DNA from: Methanoculleus chikugoensis
GTDB lineage: Archaea > Halobacteriota > Methanomicrobia > Methanomicrobiales > Methanoculleaceae
Length of the DNA: 64,000 nucleotides
Direction: 5' to 3'
NCBI RefSeq assembly: GCF_019669965.1
Contig: NZ_AP019781.1
Location: 186,001-250,000 of the forward strand
The notes beneath the pieces are model-generated. The model was given only the letters and a program-made list of their open reading frames with translations, was not told the origin of the DNA and did not search any database. Shown here piece after piece: positions 8,966-16,931 of this stretch. The first letter of the stretch is position 1. Every line of letters begins with the position of its first letter. Position numbers and translations under genes: made by a program.

Positions 8966-9471
8966 GCCGCCACCCGCCTCCGCGCGTACTCGTCCCAGTG
9001 CGCCATGAGAAAACCCCGGATCCCCCGGCCGGGTTTGTAGGGCGGGTATATCGTGCGGTAGGCCTCTTCGGCGTCGGCAAACCTCTCCGTCGGCAGGACG
9101 TCGGTGTAGGCCGCGAGGTAGAGGAGCCCGATCGCCGCCGACCGGGAGACGCCGAACCCGCAGTGGACCAGCACCGGTCGGCCCGCCCCGAGGCAACGGT
9201 GGATGAAGGCGAGGGCCGCATCGATCGCCTCCTTCGGGATGTCGTCGGGGTCCCGCGTATCGACCAGGTTGAGCATCAGCCGGTTCCCCCGCCGGGCGAC
9301 CAGGTGCTCGGGGTGATCCGGCGGCACCGTCTCAAGGGGCGAGTAGGTGACCGCAAGGCAGTGGTAGGGGCTCCGGCAGGCGTGCACCACGCACCAGGTC
9401 TCGTGCGCCTCCACCGCGACCTCGTAGTCCTCCTGCGTCCCGACGTAGAGGTTCGGATAGATCTCGATCAT
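8962..9471 (-). CDS. Dual-specificity protein phosphatase
   Basis: A 169-residue protein with the cysteine-phosphatase loop HCGFGVSRSA (Cys104, Arg110) and Asp residues in the NLVDTRDPDD segment (about 70-76) that could supply the general acid. The N-terminus IYPNLYVGTQEDYEVA resembles dual-specificity phosphatases that start with a short strand before the fold. It overlaps the upstream ROK gene and the downstream IMPACT gene by four bases each, so the three are one operon. The substrate may be a phosphoprotein or phosphosugar; the ROK neighbour makes the latter possible. Confidence 0.88.
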   Translation of the reverse strand: MIEIYPNLYVGTQEDYEVAVEAHETWCVVHACRSPYHCLAVTYSPLETVPPDHPEHLVARRGNRLMLNLVDTRDPDDIPKEAIDAALAFIHRCLGAGRPVLVHCGFGVSRSAAIGLLYLAAYTDVLPTERFADAEEAYRTIYPPYKPGRGIRGFLMAHWDEYARRRVAA

Positions 9472-10406
9472 CGTCCCGCCCCCGTCGCCTCCAGCGCGTA
9501 CGCCGCCGCGCCGAGGAGCGGCGCCCGCCCTGCAAGTTCGGAGACGACGAGCCGGGGAAGGGCGAGGTAGCGGTCGATGAACGGTTCCATATGCCGGATC
9601 ACGATATCTCCATAGTAGCGGGCGAGCGGCCCGTCGAAGACGATCACCTCGGGGTTGTAGGCGACGATCGCCGCCGAGACCCCGCGGGCGTTCACTTCCC
9701 CGAGCGCCTCCATGAAGGCGAGGGCGACCGGGTCCTCCGCCCGGGCCGCATCGAAGATCGCCCGGGTGGAGGAGTGGTCGAAGGCTACCTGCCGGACGCC
9801 GGACGCCTCCCGCCACGCCGCAAAGAACCCGGGGATGTTCTTTGCTGAGGCGTAGGCCTCCCAGTGGCCGGCAAACCCGCACCCGCAGACGAGATTGTAG
9901 CAGGTATCGACGGGGATATGCCCGATCTCCCCCGCGTTCCCGTTCATACCGAGGAGAAGGCGGCCGTTCACCACCGCGCCGCCGCCGATGCCGGTCGAGA
10001 GGGTGATGTAGACGACGTTATCGGAGCCGCGGGCTGTGCCTGCCCACCGTTCGCCGAGGACGCCGGCCCGGGCGTCGTTGATGAGCGTGACCGGCAGCCC
10101 GAACCGCTCCCGGAGCGGCTCGACGATCTCCACGACCGGGAACGCGATGTTCGGTGAGTCGAGGACCCACCCGCGGCCGGGGTCCAGCGGACCGGCCGAT
10201 GCGACGCTGATGGCCGCGGCCCCACTCCCCTCCGGCGACGCGAGGAGTGCCTCCACCCGGGCGGCGATCGCGGCGGTGATCACCTCCCCTGACGGCCCGG
10301 TAGTCGGCGTCGGGACGGCGCCGTAGGCGAGTATGGTCGCGTCGGAGCCGACCAGGGCGGCGCGGAGGTTGGTCCCGCCGAGGTCAACGGTAATCACGGT
10401 CGTCAT
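9468..10406 (-). CDS. ROK-family sugar kinase (glucokinase-like)
   Basis: A 312-residue ROK protein. The phosphate-binding motif VDLGGTNLRAA is near residue 7, the GIGGGAVVNG block lies mid-protein, and the ROK zinc region reads VCGCGFAGHWEAYASA. The last cysteine of the usual CxCGxxGC motif is His here, so zinc ligation may be altered. No DNA-binding domain is present, so this is an enzyme rather than an NagC-type repressor. The start is ATG at 10406, eight bases behind GAGGAG; the upstream GTG directly abuts that site. It is the first gene of the operon with the phosphatase and the IMPACT protein. Confidence 0.88.
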   Translation of the reverse strand: MTTVITVDLGGTNLRAALVGSDATILAYGAVPTPTTGPSGEVITAAIAARVEALLASPEGSGAAAISVASAGPLDPGRGWVLDSPNIAFPVVEIVEPLRERFGLPVTLINDARAGVLGERWAGTARGSDNVVYITLSTGIGGGAVVNGRLLLGMNGNAGEIGHIPVDTCYNLVCGCGFAGHWEAYASAKNIPGFFAAWREASGVRQVAFDHSSTRAIFDAARAEDPVALAFMEALGEVNARGVSAAIVAYNPEVIVFDGPLARYYGDIVIRHMEPFIDRYLALPRLVVSELAGRAPLLGAAAYALEATGAGR

Positions 10407-10430
10407 AGAGGTCACTCCTCAGGGCAGCAG

Positions 10431-10643
10431 ATGCTCTCCTTCTCGGATTACGCGAACTACCGGGATAAACCTTGCTTTCTCCGGGACGGCGGATCCGGGA
10501 GGAGGCCCACGGCCACGAACGACGCACCCGGCACCCGCTCTCTCACCCCGATAAATCCGGCCGAGGAGATCGCCGCGGGCCTGATCCGGAACCGGGAAGA
10601 CCCGGACGACCGGCGGTGCCTCGCGGCGTTCGAGGAGATCTGA
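10431..10643 (+). CDS. Small hypothetical protein
   Basis: A 70-residue open frame beginning MLSFSDYANYRDKPCFLRDGG. Third positions are strongly G/C as in its neighbours, and the C-terminal half (PAEEIAAGLIRNREDPDDRR) reads like a real acidic helix. It starts 24 bases from the ROK gene on the other strand and has no convincing ribosome binding site. No family is recognised. Confidence 0.45.
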   Translation: MLSFSDYANYRDKPCFLRDGGSGRRPTATNDAPGTRSLTPINPAEEIAAGLIRNREDPDDRRCLAAFEEI

Positions 10644-10670
10644 AGAGACAAACGGTGAGGGCGGTTTGCG

Positions 10671-10910
10671 TCAGATCTCCTCCCCCACCATCATGCAGGG
10701 AAACTTCTCCCGCGGGTACCTGCCCTCGATGGACTCGCGAACGAACCGCTCCCTCGACGGGGCCGCGAGGAGGGCGTCGTAGACCTCTTTTGGAACGCCG
10801 GCGTAGCGATAGGCATCGGCGCTCTCGCAGATGACGAGGAGCGCCTTCGTCGTCGGGTCGTAACCGACCGACCGTACGGCGCCGGAACGTCCGGCTGACT
10901 GTCGGGACAT
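10671..10910 (-). CDS. KTSC-domain protein (divergent copy)
   Basis: A 79-residue protein with a KTSC-like domain: RSVGYDPTTKALLV, YRYAGVPKEVYDALLAAPS and RYPREKF follow the family pattern. It lies just downstream of, and is paralogous to, the more canonical KTSC gene at 10957-11169. It has lost the family Lys before Ser and the usual small FxxGxxY core (CESADAYRY instead of FHSGGVYHY). KTSC domains are small DNA/RNA-associated modules of uncertain function. Confidence 0.75.
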   Translation of the reverse strand: MSRQSAGRSGAVRSVGYDPTTKALLVICESADAYRYAGVPKEVYDALLAAPSRERFVRESIEGRYPREKFPCMMVGEEI

Positions 10911-10956
10911 ACGGGCAGGTTGTGGCGGGCGAAGATGATAGCGGTTGCGGCGGGTC

Positions 10957-11169
10957 TCACCGGACCTTCTCATAGGGGTAGCGCAGCCGGATGAAGTCGC
11001 CGAAATACCGGCCCTTCGACCGCGCCGCGAGCATTCCTTCGTAGACGTCGGGCGGCACCCCGACGTAGTGGTAGACCCCGCCGCTGTGGAACTCGACCTC
11101 CAGAACCTCGTCTTCCGGGTCGTAGCCGACCGATTTTATGTTGGTGGACTCGACGGTCTGGCGCTGCAT
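10957..11169 (-). CDS. KTSC-domain protein
   Basis: A 70-residue protein that is almost entirely a KTSC domain: IKSVGYDPEDEVLEVEF, GGVYHYVGVPPDVYEGMLAA, SKGRYF and the terminal IRLRYPYEKV. The start is the ATG at 11169, which opens MQRQTVESTNIKSVGY. It sits 46 bases upstream of its divergent paralogue in the same orientation, which indicates tandem duplication. The function of the family is not settled; it is common on phages and in small accessory loci. Confidence 0.85.
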   Translation of the reverse strand: MQRQTVESTNIKSVGYDPEDEVLEVEFHSGGVYHYVGVPPDVYEGMLAARSKGRYFGDFIRLRYPYEKVR

Positions 11170-11402
11170 GGCGGAGGTAACGGGTGGTGTGGGGATAAGA
11201 GTTGCGGGGCATCCGCCGCGCGGTGATGGGGTGAGCAACGCGAGCACCCCGGCCGTCCAGGCGACCATGAAGAGAACAACCGGGGCGAAACATGGTTCTC
11301 CGCAGGTATCGTGCTCGCCGGGGCGAGAAGGAGGCTTCGACCCGTCCGTCTCACGCCACCGTCAGGCTCATAACCTCGAAGACCCACCTCCCCGTGACCC
11401 AC

Positions 11403-11687
11403 ATGGCACGAAGAGACGTAACCGCGGATGAAGCCAGGGCGATGGGCGCGCACCTCGGCATCACCTGGGAGGAGTTCGACGTCGAACAGTTCCGGCGGGG
11501 CATGGTCGTGGAACTCGAACACGGCCTCCGCGACCCGGCGACGAACGTCACCGACGACGACCTCTTCCTGACGGCAAAGATAGCGCTTGCGCACTTAAAC
11601 GAGTTTCCGGACTACTACGACCGGCTCGAGGAGATGGAGGAGGAAGCGGAGGCTTACTGGGCGGAACAGAAGGCGCAGGCGCCTTAG
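11403..11687 (+). CDS. DUF5661-like small protein
   Basis: A 94-residue acidic protein. The blocks EARAMGAHLGITWEEFD, FRRGMVVELEHG, TNVTDDDLFLTAKIALAHL and FPDYYDRLEEMEEEAE match the family I know as DUF5661, which is widespread in bacteria and archaea and often phage-associated. It is probably all-helical. The start ATG at 11403 is chosen because the family begins with a short basic stretch there. No function is known. Confidence 0.8.
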   Translation: MARRDVTADEARAMGAHLGITWEEFDVEQFRRGMVVELEHGLRDPATNVTDDDLFLTAKIALAHLNEFPDYYDRLEEMEEEAEAYWAEQKAQAP

Positions 11688-11754
11688 AGTCCGGCGATCG
11701 CTCCCGGCGGAGCGATGCACAACAACTATCGCCCGTCCGCTGCAACGATAAACT

Positions 11755-11964
11755 ATGGATCGGAGGTCAGGGGCCGATTGGATCGGGATACGGCAGCGAC
11801 GGGTCATCGACGGAAGAGAGTACTACGCCGACCGGCTCTACGAGACCCAGCAGACCGCAAAGACCTACGCCCAGCAACTGGAGCGCCGGGAGAAGGACGT
11901 CCACGTCCTCAGAACCGCCACCGAAGGAGGGCGCCGGGGCTACGCCGTCTTTTTCGAGAGATAA
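11755..11964 (+). CDS. Small hypothetical protein
   Basis: A 69-residue basic protein (DWIGIRQRRVIDGREYYADRL and onward) with consistent G/C third positions. Residues 25-50 are probably helical (YETQQTAKTYAQQLERREKD), and the end YAVFFER looks like a closing beta strand. No family is recognised. It lies just before the insertion sequence. Confidence 0.65.
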   Translation: MDRRSGADWIGIRQRRVIDGREYYADRLYETQQTAKTYAQQLERREKDVHVLRTATEGGRRGYAVFFER

Positions 11965-12208
11965 GAGTCCAGAAAATCCTTCAAACAGGCGGGCAGCCTT
12001 CGGCGGGGGCGACAACAGAGTGGGGGGCGAACCCCGCCCACATTCCCCATTACACCATCGCACCGGGGTTTAACTTTCGGGGGTGAAGGGGGCGGAGCGG
12101 GAAGTCACCGGTCTTCAGGCCGGGGATGAAAGCGGGGCCCCCTTCCCAATTCACTTTCACCCCGCATGGATAACGTCTATCTCGTCCTCCAACGTATTTA
12201 CAGCGTCG

Positions 12209-13396
12209 ATGCTCCTCTCCTACAAGTACCGGGCGTATCCCGGCGCAACCACCGAGACACGGCTGAACAGTGCGCTCGATACCTGTAGGTGGCTCTACAA
12301 CACACTTCTCGAAGAATGTACTACCACGCGGGAGCACGGGATCACTCCGACGATGCGAGGAACACAGGCGCGGATCGTCACGCTGAAAGATGAGAATCCA
12401 TTTCTGAAGGGCGTGTACTCCAAAGTGCTCCAGATGGTGAACTATACCCTCTGGAGTAACATCGCTGCTCTCTCCCAGACAAAGAAGAGAGGATGGAAGA
12501 TTGGCAAACTCCGGTTCAAGAGTGCATTCCGGTATCGGACGCTCAACTACAACCAGTCTGGGTTCAAGATCGACCGGGAACACGGCACGATCACGTTCTC
12601 GAAGATCGGAGCGATTCCGTTCACAATGCACCGCCCGTACGCTGGCACGGTGAAGGGCGTCTTGATCACCCGTCGCGGGGATCGATGGTATGTGATCGTT
12701 CAGGCAGAGCAAGAGGTCTCCGAACCGAAGAGAGAGGGACGATCGGTCGGGATCGATCTCGGTCTGACCTCGTTTGCAGCCGATAGTGACGGTGCAATGA
12801 TCGAGAATCCCCGGTTCTATGAGTACTCGCTGAAGAAAATCAAGAAGATCCAGCAGAGCATTGCTCGAAAAAAACGGTTCTCAAAGAACTGGACGAAGGC
12901 AAAAAGCAAACTGGAGAAGGTTTATGATCGTATCACGAACCAGAAGGGAGATTTCCTGCACAAACTCTCCCGCCGGTACGTTGACACTTATGCGACGATC
13001 TGCGTCGAAGACCTGGATATCAAAGGTCTGAAGGAGAAAGGTAACTCTCCGGGACTACACAGGAGTATCCATGATGCTTCATGGGGACGATTCTATTCTT
13101 ACCTCGCGTGCAAGGCTGAAAGTGCTGGTACGAACCTTGTCAAAGTCGATCCCCGGAATACATCACAGATATGCTCGAACTGCGGAAGCATTGTGAAAAA
13201 AACGCTCTCTGAGAGAGTTCATGAATGCCCATACTGTGGGTTTGTTGCTGATCGAGATCACAATGCTGCGGTGAATATTCACCGCGTGGGGATGGAACAG
13301 CCCTTCGAGCCTGTGGAGACGATACCGCTACATCACATCTCTGTGATGCAAGTGTTGTCCATGAAGCAGGAAGCCCCGCCCTTCAGGGCGGGGTAG
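12209..13396 (+). CDS. tnpB: TnpB RNA-guided nuclease (IS605 OrfB family)
   Basis: A 395-residue TnpB, the compact RNA-guided DNA endonuclease related to Cas12. The N-terminus begins MLLSYKYRAYP. The RuvC-like triad is visible: Asp in GIDLGL (about residue 183), Glu in CVEDLDIKG (about 268) and Asp in DRDHNAAVNI (about 350). The zinc knuckle has CSNCG and CPYCG. It ends EAPPFRAG, where the codons double as the terminal hairpin. All catalytic residues are present, so it is probably active. No ribosome binding site of note. Codon use is less GC-biased than in neighbouring genes. Confidence 0.92.
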   Translation: MLLSYKYRAYPGATTETRLNSALDTCRWLYNTLLEECTTTREHGITPTMRGTQARIVTLKDENPFLKGVYSKVLQMVNYTLWSNIAALSQTKKRGWKIGKLRFKSAFRYRTLNYNQSGFKIDREHGTITFSKIGAIPFTMHRPYAGTVKGVLITRRGDRWYVIVQAEQEVSEPKREGRSVGIDLGLTSFAADSDGAMIENPRFYEYSLKKIKKIQQSIARKKRFSKNWTKAKSKLEKVYDRITNQKGDFLHKLSRRYVDTYATICVEDLDIKGLKEKGNSPGLHRSIHDASWGRFYSYLACKAESAGTNLVKVDPRNTSQICSNCGSIVKKTLSERVHECPYCGFVADRDHNAAVNIHRVGMEQPFEPVETIPLHHISVMQVLSMKQEAPPFRAG

Positions 13397-13401
13397 TTCA
13401 C
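13290..13401 (+). ncRNA. Putative omega (re) RNA scaffold at the right end of the IS
   Basis: In IS200/IS605 elements the guide RNA of TnpB is made from the 3' end of tnpB and the right end of the element, and continues into the flank as guide. Here an 8-bp stem with a TTCA loop (13374-13393) lies inside the last codons, followed by TAGTTCAC. The 5' limit given is arbitrary. The guide would be the bases after 13401. The role is inferred from the family. Confidence 0.45.
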
Positions 13402-13431
13402 TATATTTCCCGTACGGCGGAAGTTCGAAGG

Positions 13432-13449
13432 TTGAACCCGCGGGTTCAA
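13432..13449. repeat. Perfect 18-bp palindrome
   Basis: TTGAACCCG followed by its exact reverse complement CGGGTTCAA. It overlaps the stop codon of the GNAT gene at 13446 and lies about 30 bases outside the insertion sequence end. It may fold as a 3'-end hairpin of the GNAT transcript, or be a protein-binding site. Confidence 0.6.
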
Positions 13450-14033
13450 TGCTCCCGGCACTCCCGGATCGCCGGGGCCGTGCACCGCTCCCGCCAATCG
13501 CCGCTGAGAATTCCCCAGACCTCGACGTCCTCAAAGACCCCCCATTTCCTCGCGTGCTCCCGGAGATGCGCCTCGTGCGCCATCCCGCACTTCGCCATCA
13601 CCCGGCCCGAGGCCGGGTTGCGGGAGAAGTGCGTGGCGTAGACCCGGTGCAGCCCGAGGACCGAGAACCCGTACTCGATCACCGCACGGGCTGCCTCGGT
13701 GGCATACCCTTTGCCCCAGCAGGATTTCGCAATCCAGAACCCGAGCTCCGCCCGCCCGTGACTGTGGTCGATCCCTACGAACCCGACCGCGCCCACGAGA
13801 CCCGGATCGCCGCGGCGGGTGACGGCGTAGACGATCTGAACCCCCTGCCCGAACCCGGGCCCGAGGGTGGCGATCCAGGTCTCCGCCACTCCGTCGAGGT
13901 AAGGGTAGGGTATATCGAGGGTGCGGGACGCGATATCGTAGTCGCCGGCAATCCGCTGCACCTCCGGGGCATCCGCGAGGGTGAACGGCCGCAGGAGCAG
14001 GCGGTCGGTCGCGAGGGCGGGCTGTCCGGTCAT
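13446..14033 (-). CDS. GNAT acetyltransferase, RimJ/RimL type
   Basis: A 195-residue N-acetyltransferase of the GNAT fold: LATDRLLLRPFTLADA at the start, ELGFWIAKSCWGKGYATEA as the acetyl-CoA binding region (the RxxGxG equivalent is CWGKGYA), then VIEYGFSVLGLHRVYA and SRNPASGRVMAKCGM. RimJ/RimL-like enzymes acetylate N-termini or small amines; the substrate is not evident. It overlaps the upstream paralogue as ATGA at 14030-14033. The 3' half is nearly identical in DNA to that paralogue. Confidence 0.88.
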   Translation of the reverse strand: MTGQPALATDRLLLRPFTLADAPEVQRIAGDYDIASRTLDIPYPYLDGVAETWIATLGPGFGQGVQIVYAVTRRGDPGLVGAVGFVGIDHSHGRAELGFWIAKSCWGKGYATEAARAVIEYGFSVLGLHRVYATHFSRNPASGRVMAKCGMAHEAHLREHARKWGVFEDVEVWGILSGDWRERCTAPAIRECREH

Positions 14034-14614
14034 ACGGGCACCCCTGACAGCACCGGAGAAGTATGTGTTCCGGTAAGATCGACCTGCGCGCTGAGAATCC
14101 CCCAGACATCGACGTCCTCATATATGCCCCATTTTAGTATGTGCCCGCGGAACCGGCCTTCGTGCACCATCCCGCACTTCGCCATCACCCGGCCCGATGC
14201 GGGGTTGCGGGAGAAGTGCATGGCATGGATCCGGTGCAGCCCGAGGGCCGAGAACCCGTACTCGATCACCGCACGGACGGCCTCGGTGGCGTAGCCCCGG
14301 CCCCAGCAGTATTTCGCAATCCAGAACCCGAGCTCGCCGCGGGCGTGATCGGTCTCGATCCGGAGACGGGTACCGCCGATGAGTGTCCCGTCCCGGGCAA
14401 GGGTGACGGCGAACGCCGCGGCCTCGCCGCGTTCGGCGCCTTCACTGAGCGAGGCGATCCAGACCTCGGCGAGGCCGTCCGGATAGGGGTGGGGGAGAAG
14501 GGTCGCCGCGGAGACGGCGTAGTCTCCGCAAAGCCGCTGCACCGCACGGGCATCTGCCATGGTATACGGCCGCAGGAGCAGGCGGTCGGTTGCAAGGACG
14601 GGCTGCTGAACCAT
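14030..14614 (-). CDS. GNAT acetyltransferase, tandem paralogue
   Basis: A 194-residue GNAT protein with the same plan as its neighbour: LATDRLLLRPYTMADA, GELGFWIAKYCWGRGYATEA, VIEYGFSALGLHRIHA and SRNPASGRVMAKCGM. The start is ATG at 14614, six bases behind GGAGGT; the ATG at 14620 abuts that site. The middle (residues about 35-90) is clearly divergent from the second copy while the C-terminal half is almost the same, which fits duplication followed by partial gene conversion. The two genes form an operon. Confidence 0.88.
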   Translation of the reverse strand: MVQQPVLATDRLLLRPYTMADARAVQRLCGDYAVSAATLLPHPYPDGLAEVWIASLSEGAERGEAAAFAVTLARDGTLIGGTRLRIETDHARGELGFWIAKYCWGRGYATEAVRAVIEYGFSALGLHRIHAMHFSRNPASGRVMAKCGMVHEGRFRGHILKWGIYEDVDVWGILSAQVDLTGTHTSPVLSGVPV

Positions 14615-14864
14615 GAACATACCTCCATCGCCTCGATCGGATATAAGTCCTGCCGCACCGCGCCCCTGCCCCGGGGGAGGGGGGCGGAGAAGAGAGGCGG
14701 CAGGAACCGTCCTGCCGTTCCCGGGCCCGCGCGAACCCTGCCGTGGTTATATCTTGAGGTTCCGTTCGCTCCTTTTGCGGGGAGTTCAGGGTATTGTCGG
14801 TATCCGGAAGAGCCCGTTTCCGATAAGAGTTTCTAATGATCTTTCTATCTGCGAACCAGCAACC

Positions 14865-14873
14865 TTTATTAAT
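14865..14873 (+). promoter_or_regulatory. TATA box of gapdh
   Basis: TTTATTAAT lies with its centre about 28 bases before the ATG at 14897, and no Shine-Dalgarno precedes that ATG. The arrangement fits a leaderless mRNA. Confidence 0.6.
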
Positions 14874-14896
14874 TTTTGTTCTGTATTCCATCTTGC

Positions 14897-15922
14897 ATGA
14901 TCAAAGTCGCAATCAACGGGTTCGGCACCATCGGCAAACGGGTCGCCGATGCGGTCGCCGCACAGCCCGATATGGAAGTTATCGGGGTCTCTAAGACGAG
15001 CGTCTCTGCTGAGGCGTACATCGCAAAAGAGCGCGGGTACCCCCTCTACATCGCGGACCTTTCAAAGAGGGAGACGTTCGAGAAGGCCGGGATCGAGGTC
15101 GCCGGCGACGTCGAGGCGATGCTCAAGGCCGCCGATATCGTCGTGGACGCCACTCCCGGCGGCGTCGGCGAGAAGAACCGACCGATCTACGAGCGCCTCG
15201 GCAAAAAGGCAATATTTCAGGGCGGAGAGGATCACGAGGTCGCCGGGTTCTCGTTCAACGCCCACGCGAACTATAAAGAGGCCGAAAAGCACCAGTTCGC
15301 CCGGGTCGTCTCGTGCAACTCCACCGGGCTCGTCCGGATCATCCACGCTCTGGACCAGGCCTTCGGCGTCGCGCGGGTCCGGGCGGTGATGGTCCGGCGG
15401 GCGGCGGACCCCGACGACGTGAAGAGAGGCCCGGTGGACGCGATCGTCCTCAACCCGGCGACCATCCCGAGCCACCACGGTCCCGACGTCAACACCGTCC
15501 TCCCGCACATCAACATCGTCACCCTCGCGATGATCGTCCCGACGACCTTCATGCACATGCACAGCATCCAGATGGACTTGAAGAAGGAGACCACCCGCGA
15601 AGAGGTGCTGAAGGTCTTTGAGAACCACAGCAGGATCGGGCTCGTCCGCAAGGCCACCGGGATCAAGAGCAACGCCCAGCTCCGGGAGTACACCCAGGAT
15701 CTCGGCCGGCCGAGGACGGATCTCTGGGAGAACGGGGTCTTCGAGGAGTCGGTCTCGATCCTCGATGGCAAGGAGTTCTACTGCTTCCAGGCGATCCACC
15801 AGGAGGCCGACGTCGTCCCCGAGAACATCGACTGCATCCGCGCCCTGATGGGAACGGTAAAAGATCCACAAGAGTCCATCCGGATGACCAACGAAGCACT
15901 CGGTCTCGTCGCTATCGGGTGA
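14897..15922 (+). CDS. gap: Glyceraldehyde-3-phosphate dehydrogenase (archaeal type II)
   Basis: A 341-residue phosphorylating dehydrogenase of the archaeal class, which interconverts glyceraldehyde 3-phosphate and 1,3-bisphosphoglycerate with NAD(P). The Rossmann motif INGFGTIGKRV is at residues 5-15, the catalytic Cys in VSCNSTGL near residue 140, and the His region in IPSHHGPDVNTV near 193. In a methanogen it works mainly in gluconeogenesis towards glycogen, consistent with the phosphorylase in this window. A probably leaderless transcript starts at the ATG. Confidence 0.97.
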   Translation: MIKVAINGFGTIGKRVADAVAAQPDMEVIGVSKTSVSAEAYIAKERGYPLYIADLSKRETFEKAGIEVAGDVEAMLKAADIVVDATPGGVGEKNRPIYERLGKKAIFQGGEDHEVAGFSFNAHANYKEAEKHQFARVVSCNSTGLVRIIHALDQAFGVARVRAVMVRRAADPDDVKRGPVDAIVLNPATIPSHHGPDVNTVLPHINIVTLAMIVPTTFMHMHSIQMDLKKETTREEVLKVFENHSRIGLVRKATGIKSNAQLREYTQDLGRPRTDLWENGVFEESVSILDGKEFYCFQAIHQEADVVPENIDCIRALMGTVKDPQESIRMTNEALGLVAIG

Positions 15923-15976
15923 ACGGAGAACGGGGGAGGAAGAAGGATTAACTCCCCGGCAGACCCACTATTTTTA

Positions 15977-16924
15977 ATGGATCCGTACGAACTGGCGACC
16001 CGGAATACCGTAGAGGTCGTCACCGACGAGGAACTGCGTGCGCTCATCGACCGTCCGGTCAGGCGGGTCTACACCGGCTACGAGCCGAGCGGAGAGATCC
16101 ACCTCGGCCACATGGTGACGGTGAACAAGCTGATGGACCTGCAGCAGGCGGGGTTCGAGGTGACCGTGCTCATCGCCGACCTCCACGCGTTCTTGAACCG
16201 CAAGGGAACCATGGAAGAGATCCGGGAGACGGCCGAGTACAACCGCCGCTGTTTCGAGGGGCTCGGCCTCCGCGGCGCAAAATACGTCCTCGGCACGGAC
16301 GTGCAGCTCACGCCGGAGTACGAGCTTGCCGTCCTCAAACTCTCCCAGGCGATCACCCTCAACCGGGCGAAGAGGAGCATGGACGAGGTCGGGCGGCAGA
16401 TGGACAACCCGACGGTCTCGCAGATGGTCTATCCCATCATGCAGATGGTCGATATCGCGACACTTGAGGTTGACGCCGCCGTCGGCGGGATCGACCAGCG
16501 AAAGATTCACATGCTTGCGCGGGAACACCTCCCGTCGATCGGGTATCCGGCGCCGGTCTGCATTCATACGCCGATCATCAACGGCCTCGACGGAAAGAAG
16601 ATGTCGTCGTCGGCCGGAAACGTCATATCGGTCGCCGACTCCGAGGAGGATATCAAGAAGAAGATGAAAAAGGCGTTCTGCCCGCCGGAAGTCGAGAACA
16701 ATCCGGTGCTCGAGATCCTGCGCTACCACGTATTCCCCCGGACGGATGCGGTCGCCATCCGCCGGCCCGCGAAGTTCGGCGGCGACCGGGAGTTTGCCGC
16801 CTACGAGGACCTCGAGCGTGCCTACGCCGCGGGCGAGATCCACCCGCTGGACCTGAAGACGGCGGCGGCCGCCCACCTCATCGATATCCTCGCCCCCGTA
16901 CACGATTACGTCTTTAGCAGGTGA
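15977..16924 (+). CDS. tyrS: Tyrosyl-tRNA synthetase
   Basis: A 315-residue class I synthetase of the archaeal/eukaryal type that charges tRNA-Tyr. HLGH, the HIGH-motif variant, is near residue 42 in SGEIHLGHMVTV, and the KMSKS loop reads KKMSSSAGN near residue 207. The size is that of archaeal TyrRS, which lacks the bacterial C-terminal RNA-binding domain. It is followed after 7 bases by rio1, so the two are probably co-transcribed. Confidence 0.96.
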   Translation: MDPYELATRNTVEVVTDEELRALIDRPVRRVYTGYEPSGEIHLGHMVTVNKLMDLQQAGFEVTVLIADLHAFLNRKGTMEEIRETAEYNRRCFEGLGLRGAKYVLGTDVQLTPEYELAVLKLSQAITLNRAKRSMDEVGRQMDNPTVSQMVYPIMQMVDIATLEVDAAVGGIDQRKIHMLAREHLPSIGYPAPVCIHTPIINGLDGKKMSSSAGNVISVADSEEDIKKKMKKAFCPPEVENNPVLEILRYHVFPRTDAVAIRRPAKFGGDREFAAYEDLERAYAAGEIHPLDLKTAAAAHLIDILAPVHDYVFSR

Positions 16925-16931
16925 TCCGGCC

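Larger units (their letters stand above)
12101..13401 (+). mobile_element. TnpB-only IS200/IS605-group insertion sequence (IS1341 type)
   Basis: The element contains tnpB but no tnpA transposase gene. Each end carries a hairpin with TTCA in the loop: ACCGG...GCCGG at about 12107-12124 and CCCCGCCC-TTCA-GGGCGGGG at 13374-13393. Subterminal hairpins instead of inverted terminal repeats, and no target duplication, are typical of the IS200/IS605 group. The exact left boundary cannot be fixed without an empty site; the right end is probably just after GTTCAC at 13401. Base composition inside is less GC-rich than in the flanks, which fits recent arrival. Confidence 0.75.
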
